NCBI GenBank assembly: GCA_910586105.1
Contig: CAJUGU010000154.1
Coordinates: 1-7,118, forward strand
DNA: 7,118 nucleotides
Direction: 5' to 3'
Source: an uncultured Eubacteriales bacterium
GTDB taxonomy: Bacteria > Bacillota > Clostridia > Oscillospirales > Butyricicoccaceae
Below, one piece after another: positions 7,061 through 7,118 of the stretch (within the stretch, counting starts at the first letter, position 1; the number at the start of each line of letters is the position of its first letter). The position numbers and the translations under genes are program-made. The notes under the pieces are model-generated. The model saw only the letters and a program-made list of their open reading frames with translations. It made no database searches and was not told the origin of the DNA.

Positions 7061-7118
7061 TGATGTGGTATAAATAAAGTTGACACCTTCAACACACGGG
7101 AAAAGAAGTCTATCATGA
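7061..7118 (+). repeat. Right arm of terminal inverted repeat; probable 5' end of a second outward-facing insertion sequence
   Basis: Mirror copy of the left arm: 7061-7117 pairs with 2-58 at 55 of 57 positions. It starts TGATGTGG, immediately inside unique DNA ending CTCTAGATGG. Reading outward it has the extended -10, TTGACA (7080-7085), the ribosome-site-like GGGAAAAGAAG (7098-7108) and ATG at 7115-7117, where a gene enters the flank beyond the window. The differences within the ribosome-site region show the two copies are not identical, so they are separate copies or diverged relatives rather than one sequence reported twice. Interpretation as an IS3-like end is by remembered similarity and needs the flanking sequence. 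Confidence 0.85.
7066..7074 (+). promoter_or_regulatory. Extended -10 promoter element reading outward (right)
   Basis: TGGTATAAA is the plus-strand equivalent of the left-arm element and lies about 41 nt upstream of the ATG at 7115. A -35 at the correct distance would fall at about 7046-7051 in unique DNA and is poor (GCACGC). It would drive the outward-reading gene, not the genes in this window. Confidence 0.45.

Noticed and set aside
7080..7118. TTGACA at 7080-7085 (and its mirror in the left arm) as a -35 of a complete promoter
   Set aside because: The only -10-like match (TATCAT at 7111-7116) is 25 bp away and overlaps the ATG, so spacing is impossible. The upstream TGGTATAAA is the better promoter element.
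1..7118. CRISPR array, tRNA, rRNA, retron or phage-type module
   Set aside because: No regularly spaced short repeats, cloverleaf-like sequences or relevant protein motifs were seen. The four genes fill nearly the whole window.

Overview
The window reads as one compact accessory locus from a moderately GC-rich, low-oxygen Firmicute, probably a gut-type clostridium (Oscillospirales/Ruminococcaceae-like). This is judged from the YesM/YesN-type two-component pair, the lipoprotein-type solute-binding protein, the S-layer-homology (SLH) surface anchor, the strong AAGGAGG-like ribosome sites, and the many cysteines in extracytoplasmic domains. No taxonomic marker gene is present, so this is inference.

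Layout, left to right. Positions 1-58 carry one arm of a near-perfect inverted repeat, whose other arm is 7061-7118. Each arm looks like the 5' end of an outward-facing insertion sequence (probably IS3-like): extended -10, Shine-Dalgarno site, and an ATG at the window edge. Positions 59-163 hold a promoter for a tightly packed + strand operon. The operon encodes a membrane sensor histidine kinase (164-1906), a REC-AraC response regulator (1888-3147) and a family-1-type solute-binding lipoprotein (3147-4391). Reading frames overlap by 19 nt and by 1 nt, so translation is probably coupled. A 122-bp gap (4392-4513) with small hairpins and a candidate promoter leads into a secreted 819-residue esterase (4514-6973). 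The esterase has two alpha/beta-hydrolase-like units and three C-terminal SLH repeats. A strong intrinsic terminator (6988-7028) closes the gene.

How the genes may work together (inference). There are no ABC permease genes, so the binding protein may act as a ligand-sensing accessory to the kinase (a three-component system) rather than as a transporter subunit, or it may serve permeases elsewhere. The kinase would phosphorylate the AraC-type regulator, which plausibly controls the neighbouring cell-surface esterase. The esterase would release or de-esterify a substrate whose products the binding protein recognises. The most unusual protein feature is the esterase: its first hydrolase-like unit appears to be a catalytically dead copy of the second, with the nucleophile serine replaced by alanine and the catalytic His and Asp regions lost. 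No tRNA, rRNA, CRISPR array or replication origin was seen.
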